A model generated the notes under the pieces. The model did not search any database, was not told the DNA's origin, and saw only the letters and a program-made list of their open reading frames with translations. The position numbers were made by a program, and so were the translations under genes. Shown piece by piece: positions 45,108 to 53,006 of a stretch of 64,000 nucleotides of DNA; the first letter of the stretch is position 1, and each line of letters begins with the position of its first letter. The stretch is from assembly GCF_027594545.1 (NCBI RefSeq), contig NZ_CP115160.1, positions 2,055,001 through 2,119,000 of the forward strand. The letters are read 5' to 3'. The stretch is from Algoriphagus sp. TR-M9 (lineage in GTDB: Bacteria; Bacteroidota; Bacteroidia; Cytophagales; Cyclobacteriaceae).

Positions 45108-46214
45108 TCATTGTGAAATTTCCACCATGGGGAGGTAGTAGCGTGTATGCCTTAATTTTCCAGTCTTTTTTAAGGCTCCAATAGCCACCATTTCCGTAAG
45201 ATCTCTGGTTGCAGTAGCAGGGGAAGTTTTGCTGATTCGGATATAGTTCTCGGCACTCAGCCCACCTTGGAAACCAGCTGGTCCCTCTCGAAATAACCGA
45301 AGCGCAACTTTAGATTGACGCTCATTCAGCTTATCCCGGAAGTCTTCAAAGTATCGAGCCTTTTCTACTATAAACAAAATCAGTTTTTGAACATGGACTT
45401 GGGCTTTCAAGATCTCCCCGGAAAAATAAACCAACCACTCGTTTACCTCCAAAGAGCCATTGGCACGCTCCAAGGCCTGGTAATAAGCCTTTTTATTTCG
45501 CTCTATGATACTGGACAGTGAATTGATCAAGGGGTGTTTGGCTCCCATAGTCAAGGCTTTTTCTGCAATGGCTCGTCCGATTCTTCCATTACCGTCTTCA
45601 AAAGGGTGAATCAATTCAAAATATAGGTGTGCCAATCCAGCATGAATCAAAGTAGGCATTCCTTTACTGAATGCTTGATTGAACCAAAGAAGATAATTTT
45701 CCATCTCTTTTGGCACTCGGTGAGATGGTAGAGCCTCATAGAAAACTTGAGGTAAATCCAATCTCCCCGATACTATCTGCATTGGATCTTCGTGAACTCG
45801 ATAACCGCCAATGGTTTCCAGATCAATCCTTCCATTCATCACCATTTGATGCCAGGAGAATAGACGCGCCTGATCAAGAGGCTCACTGTAACTTTTGTAG
45901 AGATCCACCATCATACGGGAAGCCCCTGTTTCCTTAGGCCCAGACCTCCTTCCATCAGTTTGCAGCCCTAACTGGCCACGTATGGATGACTGTACGGAAT
46001 CCCTGTCCAATATTTCTCCTTCGATTTTTGACGTATCCATCGCTTCATTACTCAACAAGGTCACCCGCAATTCATCCATATCATCAGACGACACAGAACT
46101 AAGCGAACCTAAAATCAAACCAGTATTTCGATGAAATTCGCGTTCTAAATGTGTGAATGAGCCTGGGTCAAATGTAAAGTTTGGCCAGTCCGGTCTCTCC
46201 CAAATCCATTGCAT
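45108..46214 (-). CDS. Fic-family AMP-transferase with its own inhibitory motif
   Basis: A 368-residue Fic protein, predicted to attach AMP (or another nucleotide) to a target protein. The Fic motif HPFEDGNGRIGR is canonical (His203 to Arg211). The N-terminal inhibitory helix has TSKIEG (Thr61 to Gly66), matching the [S/T]xxxE[G/N] rule, so it belongs to the group that keeps itself inactive. The C-terminus has a winged-helix part (ISKTSPATATRDLTEMVAIG). It is encoded on the opposite strand to the copper operon near the right end of the element. Targets are unknown. Confidence 0.88.
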   Translation of the reverse strand: MQWIWERPDWPNFTFDPGSFTHLEREFHRNTGLILGSLSSVSSDDMDELRVTLLSNEAMDTSKIEGEILDRDSVQSSIRGQLGLQTDGRRSGPKETGASRMMVDLYKSYSEPLDQARLFSWHQMVMNGRIDLETIGGYRVHEDPMQIVSGRLDLPQVFYEALPSHRVPKEMENYLLWFNQAFSKGMPTLIHAGLAHLYFELIHPFEDGNGRIGRAIAEKALTMGAKHPLINSLSSIIERNKKAYYQALERANGSLEVNEWLVYFSGEILKAQVHVQKLILFIVEKARYFEDFRDKLNERQSKVALRLFREGPAGFQGGLSAENYIRISKTSPATATRDLTEMVAIGALKKTGKLRHTRYYLPMVEISQ

Positions 46215-46334
46215 GAGCTATTGAAATTATTTCTATAGCTCAATAATACGAAAATTATGAGTTATAGAATAGCTTTCTATGGCTCACAAAAAAATCAAGT
46301 ATGAAAATCATTGAATGCTTTGTTGGTATATCCC

Positions 46335-46907
46335 CTAATTTGGTATTGGAAAAACAGGGCTAGAAAAGGAAAACAAATAGTCAATTTCAGTTTCAACATA
46401 TTCTTCTGTAAAAAAGTCATACACCTGTTGGCGAGTCACCATCTGGATGGATTTATCCTCTGAAAAATAGTCCAAGCTTAATACTTCGAATTGATAAAGG
46501 AAACTTTTTGGGTTTGTTGAATAAGCTCCTTCACCCCCGTAAAACATCAATTCCAATTCGCCATTTTCTTTCTGATTCACAATCCTACGTGAAAATCCAC
46601 ATCCCTTTATAATTTCCCACTCCTCTGTTTTTGGGTTGAACCAATCCCAAAACATGAATGTATCAAAATCCATAATTGGAGTTTGCTTATTTAAACGCCA
46701 TTCTATAGAAAATTCTCCTGGTCCACACATTAAAAAAGTAGCCGCGTGCTCGGTACTTTGCTCGCCAGTATCACTGATATCAACCGGAATAGACGAAAAC
46801 ATGGATTCCACAGAATAAATACCATAAGGATCCATGAGGGGTTTTTCTAGTTCCTTACTACACCCAATCAAGGAGAATAAGCCAAAAAGAAATGCAATTT
46901 TTCTCAT
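46335..46907 (-). CDS. Hypothetical lipoprotein
   Basis: A 190-residue lipoprotein from the ATG at 46907 (MRKIAFLFGLFSLIGCSKEL); the frame runs on upstream to 46970 but the signal starts here. The lipobox cysteine is in LIGCSKE. The mature part is mixed alpha/beta without recognisable motifs (MCGPGEFSIEWRLNKQTPI, GCGFSRRIVNQKENGELELM). It lies between two Fic-fold genes, and any relation to them is unknown. Confidence 0.6.
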   Translation of the reverse strand: MRKIAFLFGLFSLIGCSKELEKPLMDPYGIYSVESMFSSIPVDISDTGEQSTEHAATFLMCGPGEFSIEWRLNKQTPIMDFDTFMFWDWFNPKTEEWEIIKGCGFSRRIVNQKENGELELMFYGGEGAYSTNPKSFLYQFEVLSLDYFSEDKSIQMVTRQQVYDFFTEEYVETEIDYLFSFSSPVFPIPN

Positions 46908-47057
46908 AGATGAATTTAAAAAATTAATTTCACTTTTATCATAATAACCAATTTTGTTAGAAAGGATCATTTGAATAGATAATTGACTTGAAAAACGGAT
47001 TAAATCCGAAGCATATTTTACGGGGATTCCGAAATAATGGTATCAAAAAATTTTAAA

Positions 47058-48038
47058 ATGGAAAACCAAATCGAAATCTATCAAGGAAGTGACGGCCAGA
47101 CTCAAATTGAGGTGAAGTTTGAACAGGAAACTGTTTGGCTTTCTCAAGATCAAATGGCAAGCTTGTTTAATCAAACCAAGCAAAATATCAGTTTACATAT
47201 CAACAACTGCTATAAGGAAGGAGAATTGGATAAAACTGCAACTGTCAAGGAATCCTTGACAGTTCAGCAAGAGGGTAAAAGAAAAGTTACCCGGAAAATA
47301 AACTTCTACAACCTTGATGTAATCATTTCAGTTGGGTATCGAGTAAAATCGAACCAAGGTACCAAATTCAGAATCTGGGCAACCAAACGGTTAAAAGACT
47401 ACCTTATCCAAGGCTATGCAATCAATGAAAATAGACTAGCCCAAAAGCAACAAGAAGTCCAAACCCTAAAGGATGGTATTCGGATTTTAAGCAGGGCAAT
47501 TCAGCAAAAAGAAGAAGACCAACACTTGGATTTGGAATGGCTAAATTACTTTGCAAAAGGATTGGAGTTACTGGATGATTACGATCATGAGAACCTGGAC
47601 AAAAAGGGATTAAGCAAAAGAAAAGCAACCTACCCTGAATTATCAGAATATCAAGAGGTAATCAAATCCATGAGATCAGATTTTGAATCTGGTGTATTTG
47701 GAAAAGAAAAAGATGGAAGCTTTGAAAGTGCAATTGCACAAATCAGCAAAGGCTTCGGTGAAGAAGACTTCTATCCTACCCTGGAAGAAAAAGCAGCTAC
47801 CCTACTCTACTTGATCGTGAAGAATCATGGTTTTGTCGATGGTAACAAAAGAATTGCTGCAGCTTGTTTTCTTCTCTTTTTGCAGTTAAACGATCTACTG
47901 CTTAATATGGAGGGAATCGCGATCATTAGCAATGATGCACTTGCCAGCTTAACGTTATTTATCGCTTCAAGTAAACCTGAAGAAATGGACACGGTGAAAA
48001 AATTGGTGATTAGTGTACTGAACAGGAATCGTAATTAA
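47058..48038 (+). CDS. RhuM-Doc fusion protein
   Basis: A 326-residue protein from the ATG at 47058 (MENQIEIYQGSDGQTQIEVK); a start at 47037 is also possible. Residues about 1-150 are a RhuM (virulence-protein) domain: TVWLSQDQMASLFNQTKQNI and RKINFYNLDVIISVGYRVKS. The C-terminal part is a Doc-type Fic fold with NHGFVDGNKRIAAACF (His257), close to the HxFxDANKR motif of Doc toxins that phosphorylate or modify translation factors. No Phd-type antitoxin gene is visible. It may be a toxin or phage-defence protein. Confidence 0.85.
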   Translation: MENQIEIYQGSDGQTQIEVKFEQETVWLSQDQMASLFNQTKQNISLHINNCYKEGELDKTATVKESLTVQQEGKRKVTRKINFYNLDVIISVGYRVKSNQGTKFRIWATKRLKDYLIQGYAINENRLAQKQQEVQTLKDGIRILSRAIQQKEEDQHLDLEWLNYFAKGLELLDDYDHENLDKKGLSKRKATYPELSEYQEVIKSMRSDFESGVFGKEKDGSFESAIAQISKGFGEEDFYPTLEEKAATLLYLIVKNHGFVDGNKRIAAACFLLFLQLNDLLLNMEGIAIISNDALASLTLFIASSKPEEMDTVKKLVISVLNRNRN

Positions 48039-48080
48039 TCGGGAAAGTCAAGTAGAAAAGAATTATAAAAACCCAGGACT

Positions 48081-48293
48081 ATGGCACACAAGAAAAAAGG
48101 ACATATAACTGTTTCTGGTGAATGGGCTAAACATTTAAGAAATAAGTAGAAAAAGCTTTTTTGGAAAGGTGAAAGGAATGCAGGTAAAGAATTGGTTAGA
48201 GCTGAGCTAATTAAAGGTGAGGAAAGTGGGCTAACTCATAAATCCATGGCTGAGATTTTAGAAGAAGCCAAAAGCCGTGCTCGGAAAGCCTAA
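48081..48293 (+). pseudogene. Small gene interrupted by an amber codon
   Basis: In one frame, MAHKKKGHITVSGEWAKHLR is followed after two residues by TAG (48147-48149) and then by KKLFWKGERNAGKELVRAEL and THKSMAEILEEAKSRARKA before the stop at 48291-48293. The parts before and after the stop together resemble a 69-residue basic protein of a type seen in Bacteroidota (GEWAKHLR...LFWKGERKAGKE). A nonsense mutation is the simplest reading; amber read-through or an annotation as two small peptides are alternatives. Confidence 0.6.
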
Positions 48294-48446
48294 TGACTTT
48301 CCATTGAAAATCAAGTCAGGAAATTAGGAAAACAGAGCTTACTTTGATAAAAATAAAGGGAGAACACTGGCGAAATTAGGGAGAACATTAAAATGTCAAT
48401 CGTAATCTGTGAAGTATTGATTAATTAGCCTTAAAAGGTTTTTTTT

Positions 48447-48465
48447 GTACAACTTCTGTACAACT
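48447..48465 (+). repeat. Two GTACAACT repeats near the right end (candidate integrase arm sites)
   Basis: Copies at 48447-48454 and 48458-48465, 11 bases apart, same orientation as the three near the left end. Directly after them TACCACCT (48466-48473) is the reverse complement of AGGTGGTA at 25915-25922. Confidence 0.5.
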
Positions 48466-48507
48466 TACCACCTCAATAACACTGTAAATCAACAGAGTAA
48501 CACTTAC

Positions 48508-48522
48508 TGTATCGGTAAATAA
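48508..48522. repeat. attR core, right 15-bp direct repeat of the mobile element
   Basis: TGTATCGGTAAATAA, identical to the last codons and stop of mnmE at 25751-25765. In the empty chromosome the sequence after this repeat would follow mnmE directly. Confidence 0.88.
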
Positions 48523-48723
48523 TACATTAAGCCTCTAACACTTTTCCTGTTCTATCATTTGAAGAAAATTTCATTGAAGCATTCGAAGCTGTGGAATCCT
48601 AAAAAAACAAAAAGCAACAAACTTCTCTTGACTGTAAGTCAAAGAAGGCAGAAAATGCGCTTTGTTGCTTTAGAGTAGTGAATTTGGAGCCGGAATATTA
48701 AAAGGGTCATTTATCTAAAAGTA
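48523..48723. other. Chromosomal spacer right of attR with a long stem-loop
   Basis: AAAGCAACAAA (48611-48621) and TTTGTTGCTTT (48661-48671) form 11-base arms; inside, TTGACT and AGTCAA (48628-48633, 48637-48642) make a second stem. Read on the minus strand the structure ends in a T-rich run and probably terminates the oxidoreductase gene at 48724. No gene was seen here. Confidence 0.5.
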
Positions 48724-50391
48724 CTATTTGATCTGATCATTCATGGTCAATACCTGACCATCTTGGAGCAATTGATCCTTCAAAACCTCATAGGAAAGAT
48801 CCTGTACAGCTATCTCCCGGTCTATGGACATGGCAGCAACTGTAGCGGCTGATTGCCCTAAGATCATAAATACAGGTTCCATACGGATAGATCCAAATGC
48901 GATATGACTGGCGGATACAGCTACAGGCACTATCAAATTGTTCACCTCCTCCTTCTTGGGCAAAATAGAGCCTAGCGCTATTTCATACGGGCCGGGAAGT
49001 CCCACCCCAATATCTCCTTCATTTTGAACATGCCCATGTTCATCCACATATCTCTGAATATTATGGGAGTCTATGGTATAGGATCCCATACCAATGGACT
49101 CTGGAGTGGGCCTTTTTCTAAGTAGCTCATGCTCAGTCATCACATAATCCCCCAGCATTCTTCTGGCTTCGCGTACATAAATCTGATGCGGCCAGTTTCC
49201 ATTTTCCTGAAATTCATCTTTTGCCAGTCCCCATTGCTGAAACTCTTCCTGGATTTCCTTGGGTACCCTAGGGTCATTTGCCACAAAATATAAGAGCCCC
49301 TTTTGGTAGTTTTCATGCTCTTTGACTATTGCTTCCCTGCGCTCGTAACTCGCTTCTGGGTAATCGTAGTTCATCCCGATATTATCAGAGCTAAATGGAC
49401 CATGATTGTTTGTATCTGTTTTCCTATTGGGAATCCTATCAAATTTATCAAACCATTCCCTCCATCCAGTATCAAAAACTCTCAGCAGGAGTTCATACGC
49501 TGTAGAATCGTAATCCTCAGGTCTGGGAAATGGAACTCTATTATCAGGGTGATTGGACATGCAGGTGCGAAAACAATAAGCCTGGATCTTATGATCTCCC
49601 TCCCCTTTTATCCCTGGGGATTCATCACTGATTTTTGGTATCAGCCCGGAGCTAGGATCGCCAGGAATCACATAAGGGTCGATAGGGGTGTCTAATACCT
49701 GAAAGTGATGTCGGTGATGGTAAACCCCAGTCTGTATGCCATTCCACTCCTCTCCATACACACTGCTTGCTTCCCTTCCTACATGGTAACTTACCCCTGC
49801 TGCTGCCATCAAATCCCCTTCGTATGTTGCATCAATAAACATTTTAGCTTTGAACTCTATTCCGCTTAGAGTCCTGATGGAAGAAATCTCCCAATTAGAA
49901 ACAGTCACTCCATCCATTCTATCCAATTTCTCATTCCGATAAAGTTCGATCCCATATTCTGCTACCCACTCATCAAAAACCTCCTCTGCCACATGGGGTT
50001 CAAATATCCACATGGTTCTAAATTCTCCGTCTATCGCAGGAGTCCCCTGTCCCTTATTGCCAAATTCTGATTTCGCCTCCCATTTCCAGGCATTCTCTTC
50101 TTGATATTTATCGTAGACAGTTTGGTAAAAAGTACGAGCAAGACCACCGATCACCTCTTTTTTGCCGGTATCTGTCCAGCCCAATCCCCCAGAACTCAAA
50201 CCTCCCAGATGTAAATCCGGGGAGACCAAGATCACTGTTTTCCCCATTTTTTTTGCCTGAATCGCTGCAGTAACCGCAGCGGATGTACCGCCATAAATTA
50301 ACACATCAGTCACCTCCTCTTTTTCCGATTGCTTACAGGAAAAGGAAATCAGTACAAGCCAAATCGCTCCAATATTTTTGAGTATAGACAT
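48724..50391 (-). CDS. Exported FAD-dependent oxidoreductase (lipoprotein)
   Basis: A 555-residue protein from the ATG at 50391 (MSILKNIGAIWLVLISFSCK), with the lipobox cysteine in SFSCKQSE. The FAD-binding start is YGGTSAAVTAAIQAKKMGKT followed by HLGGLSSGGLGWTD, the pattern of the FAD_oxidored family (PF12831-like), and the end has IRMEPVFMILGQSAATVAAM. Members in Bacteroidota are secreted and often near glycan-degrading genes; their substrates are unknown. Divergent from the amidohydrolase gene. Confidence 0.85.
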   Translation of the reverse strand: MSILKNIGAIWLVLISFSCKQSEKEEVTDVLIYGGTSAAVTAAIQAKKMGKTVILVSPDLHLGGLSSGGLGWTDTGKKEVIGGLARTFYQTVYDKYQEENAWKWEAKSEFGNKGQGTPAIDGEFRTMWIFEPHVAEEVFDEWVAEYGIELYRNEKLDRMDGVTVSNWEISSIRTLSGIEFKAKMFIDATYEGDLMAAAGVSYHVGREASSVYGEEWNGIQTGVYHHRHHFQVLDTPIDPYVIPGDPSSGLIPKISDESPGIKGEGDHKIQAYCFRTCMSNHPDNRVPFPRPEDYDSTAYELLLRVFDTGWREWFDKFDRIPNRKTDTNNHGPFSSDNIGMNYDYPEASYERREAIVKEHENYQKGLLYFVANDPRVPKEIQEEFQQWGLAKDEFQENGNWPHQIYVREARRMLGDYVMTEHELLRKRPTPESIGMGSYTIDSHNIQRYVDEHGHVQNEGDIGVGLPGPYEIALGSILPKKEEVNNLIVPVAVSASHIAFGSIRMEPVFMILGQSAATVAAMSIDREIAVQDLSYEVLKDQLLQDGQVLTMNDQIK

Positions 50392-50792
50392 TTTCAGGTA
50401 TTTATTTTTGTCAGAAGGCCCTGCCGAAATCAAAGCAGTTAGAAATTAGATCCTTCACCCCTCACCATTGGCAGACTCGAGTACATAAGGTCCAGGATAA
50501 TCAGAAGTAAAATCAACTATAGTTTTATACCCTTACTATTTTCTACCTAAGCTAAAAATACTTTCTATTAAATCCACCTTTAAGCTTTTCGGAATAGCGA
50601 TTTAAATATCCACAAGGAATACCACTCAATTTAGCTATTGATGCTACTCATTACCCAAGAAGGACATTCAACTATCCAAAGCTGGCGAAAATGAATTCTA
50701 ACCTTCATTTGCTCGATAGTAGAAAGTTTTCGAAAACCACACTTTCAATGAATAAAAAGTAGGATATTTATACAGGTACCACTTTAAATCCA
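50392..50792. other. Divergent control region without a gene
   Basis: About 400 bases between two divergent exported-enzyme genes; it must hold both promoters. I see no clear TAnnTTTG box, no strong inverted repeat and no reading frame of interest. Confidence 0.4.
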
Positions 50793-52499
50793 ATGAAAAA
50801 CATTCAATTTATTTTCCTGCTGGCAGTGCTTTTAGCCAGTTGTAATAATTCACCAACTAATACAGAAGATCCTGCGACCCTTTATTATGGTGGAGATATA
50901 GTGACCATGGCGGGAGATGAACCTGAATATGTAGAGGCGCTAGTGATAAAGCAAGGCAAGATCCTCTTTACAGGGAATACCAATGAGGCAAAGGATAAAG
51001 CCGGCACAGGTCATCTGAAGATAGATCTAGCTGGAAAGACGCTATTGCCTGGCTTTATAGATGGGCATGCACACTTTTCCAATTTTTCTGTACAGGCCAT
51101 TGGTGCTATTTTATTGCCCTCACCAGATGCCCAAGTGAACACTATTCCGGACTTAATCAGTACCCTAAAAGCCTGGAATACACCAGAAAATAGAGCATTG
51201 ACAGGCTGGGTTTTTGGAACTGGCTTTGATGATTCTGTATTGGAGGAAAAACGATTTCCCACTAAACATGACCTGGATCAAGTCAGCACCGAGTTCCCAA
51301 TAATGATTATGCATATTTCTGGGCATTTTGCCGTGGTGAATTCCTTAGGCCTTGAAATCTTAGGCATCAGCGCCGAGACCCCCAATCCAGAGGGAGGCAT
51401 AATCAGAAGGGAAATGAATTCCCAAGAGCCCAATGGAGTTTTGGAGGAATTAGCCGCAATCCCTCATTTAGTAAAAGCCATGACTCCACAATCTGAAGCG
51501 GCCAATCAAAAATTCTTCGATGCAGGACAGGCCATGGCTCTTTCCTATGGATATACCACTGCCCAAGAAGGTCGTGCGATGGACAATCATTTATTGCTGG
51601 CAAAAATGGCCGAACAAAACAAGATAAAAATAGATGTGGTCAGTTATATAGATCACCTATATGTAGACAAATTCATGTCTTCCAAATGGAATAGTAAATC
51701 CTATTCCAATCATTACAGAATAGGAGGAATGAAAGTGACACTAGATGGATCCCCCCAGGGTAGAACAGCCTGGAGAACCCAGCCTTATTTGATCCCTCCA
51801 GATGGAGCTTCCAGCGATTACCAAGGTTATCCCGCTATTCCCAATGATTCTACCCTAACGGAAATTTACAAAAAAGCCTTCGTTAATGATTGGCAAACCC
51901 TCACACATGCCAATGGTGACGCAGCTATAGATCAGATGATCCGGACTTTGAAACCTTTGAGCGAAACATACGGAAATGAAGACCGAAGATTTGTCCTGAT
52001 CCACGGACAATATGTACGATTTGACCAATTGGACGAATTGCTGGAGATGAGAATAGTAGCCTCCTTGTTTCCCTTGCATACTTTTTACTGGGGAGATTGG
52101 CATAAGCAAATCATTGGGGATTCTTTGGGAAACCTCATTAGTCCTACCAGAACGGCCTTGAACAAGGGTTTGGCGATTACCATTCATACTGATGCGCCAG
52201 TAGCACTCCCAAACTTGATGCGGGTGATCTGGACAGCCGTAAGCAGGAGTTCAAGATCTGGGGAAATTATAGGAGAAGCAGAACGTCTCAGTCCCTATGA
52301 GGCACTTCAGGCAATCACTATATGGAGTGCTTACCAGCATTTTGAAGAAACCAATAAAGGGACCCTGGAAGCCGGTAAACTGGCTGATTTGGTAGTTTTG
52401 GATCAAAATCCCCTGAAGGTAGCTGTAGAGGAAATCAAGAATATAAAGGTCTTGGAAACCATCAAAGAGGGAGTAACTGTGTATAAGAAAAGGGATTGA
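50793..52499 (+). CDS. Exported amidohydrolase, YtcJ-like
   Basis: A 568-residue lipoprotein (lipobox in LLASCNNSP) of the amidohydrolase superfamily, amidohydro_3/YtcJ group. The metal-binding start is LLPGFIDGHAHFSNF, other ligands lie in HANGDAAIDQ and HGQYVRFDQL, and the late aspartate is in IHTDAPVALPNLM. The C-terminal strand block (GTLEAGKLADLVVLDQNPL) is typical. The natural substrate is unknown. It begins a plus-strand region and is followed by a 500-base spacer. Confidence 0.85.
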   Translation: MKNIQFIFLLAVLLASCNNSPTNTEDPATLYYGGDIVTMAGDEPEYVEALVIKQGKILFTGNTNEAKDKAGTGHLKIDLAGKTLLPGFIDGHAHFSNFSVQAIGAILLPSPDAQVNTIPDLISTLKAWNTPENRALTGWVFGTGFDDSVLEEKRFPTKHDLDQVSTEFPIMIMHISGHFAVVNSLGLEILGISAETPNPEGGIIRREMNSQEPNGVLEELAAIPHLVKAMTPQSEAANQKFFDAGQAMALSYGYTTAQEGRAMDNHLLLAKMAEQNKIKIDVVSYIDHLYVDKFMSSKWNSKSYSNHYRIGGMKVTLDGSPQGRTAWRTQPYLIPPDGASSDYQGYPAIPNDSTLTEIYKKAFVNDWQTLTHANGDAAIDQMIRTLKPLSETYGNEDRRFVLIHGQYVRFDQLDELLEMRIVASLFPLHTFYWGDWHKQIIGDSLGNLISPTRTALNKGLAITIHTDAPVALPNLMRVIWTAVSRSSRSGEIIGEAERLSPYEALQAITIWSAYQHFEETNKGTLEAGKLADLVVLDQNPLKVAVEEIKNIKVLETIKEGVTVYKKRD

Positions 52500-53006
52500 T
52501 GAATGCCCACTGGCTATTTTTAGACATGGACCAGTTGGAGGGGAGAAATCATTTTTAGGGTGGTAAAGCAGGACAAAATTCCAGTTTACATCCATTGCAA
52601 GGACTTAGAAAACGATTTAAACGAAAAGAAATGACCGAGATCCAGGACTTTTGGATACTTTTTATGTCCACCAAAGGAGGAGTTTTCAAGAGTATCGACG
52701 GATAAAATATCCCGCGGATCCAAGAAATTAACTAAACTACAGAGAGGTTAGATGTGCTTTTTTTTGAATTAGGAGAGCCATTCTTCGATAGAAAAATGAT
52801 GTCTTAAGGAGTAGCCTAACTAAATACAGGGTAGAACCGCTTTTTTTATGTAAGGTTCATACAGTCATAAAAAATGATCCTATATTCCCAACCAATCAAC
52901 AGCCTGAAAAAATGAGGTATTTCATGGGTCTTTTTTGTAAGTTAAGCGCAGCTCAAGCAGTGCTTGAAAAGGATGGTTCCCATACCCTCTAAAATTTGCA
53001 TTTTAT
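52500..53006. other. Spacer without a recognised gene
   Basis: About 500 bases; only short frames occur. TAAAATTTG at 52990-52998 is a near match to the TAnnTTTG box just upstream of the propeller gene, with one base too many. Nothing else is clear. Confidence 0.35.

Larger units (their letters stand above)
25751..48522. mobile_element. Integrative mobilisable element with copper/silver resistance cargo, inserted in the 3' end of mnmE
   Basis: About 22.8 kb bounded by the 15-bp repeat TGTATCGGTAAATAA, with a tyrosine integrase gene starting 170 bases inside the left end. The order is integrase, membrane protein, excisionase-like HTH, VapE-type ATPase, repeat field, primase, hairpin, MobC, relaxase, then a metal resistance operon and a Fic / RhuM-Doc end. 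There is no VirB/Tra apparatus and no coupling protein, so it should need a helper element for transfer. Limits rest on the repeat; the gene content is independently consistent. Confidence 0.88.
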
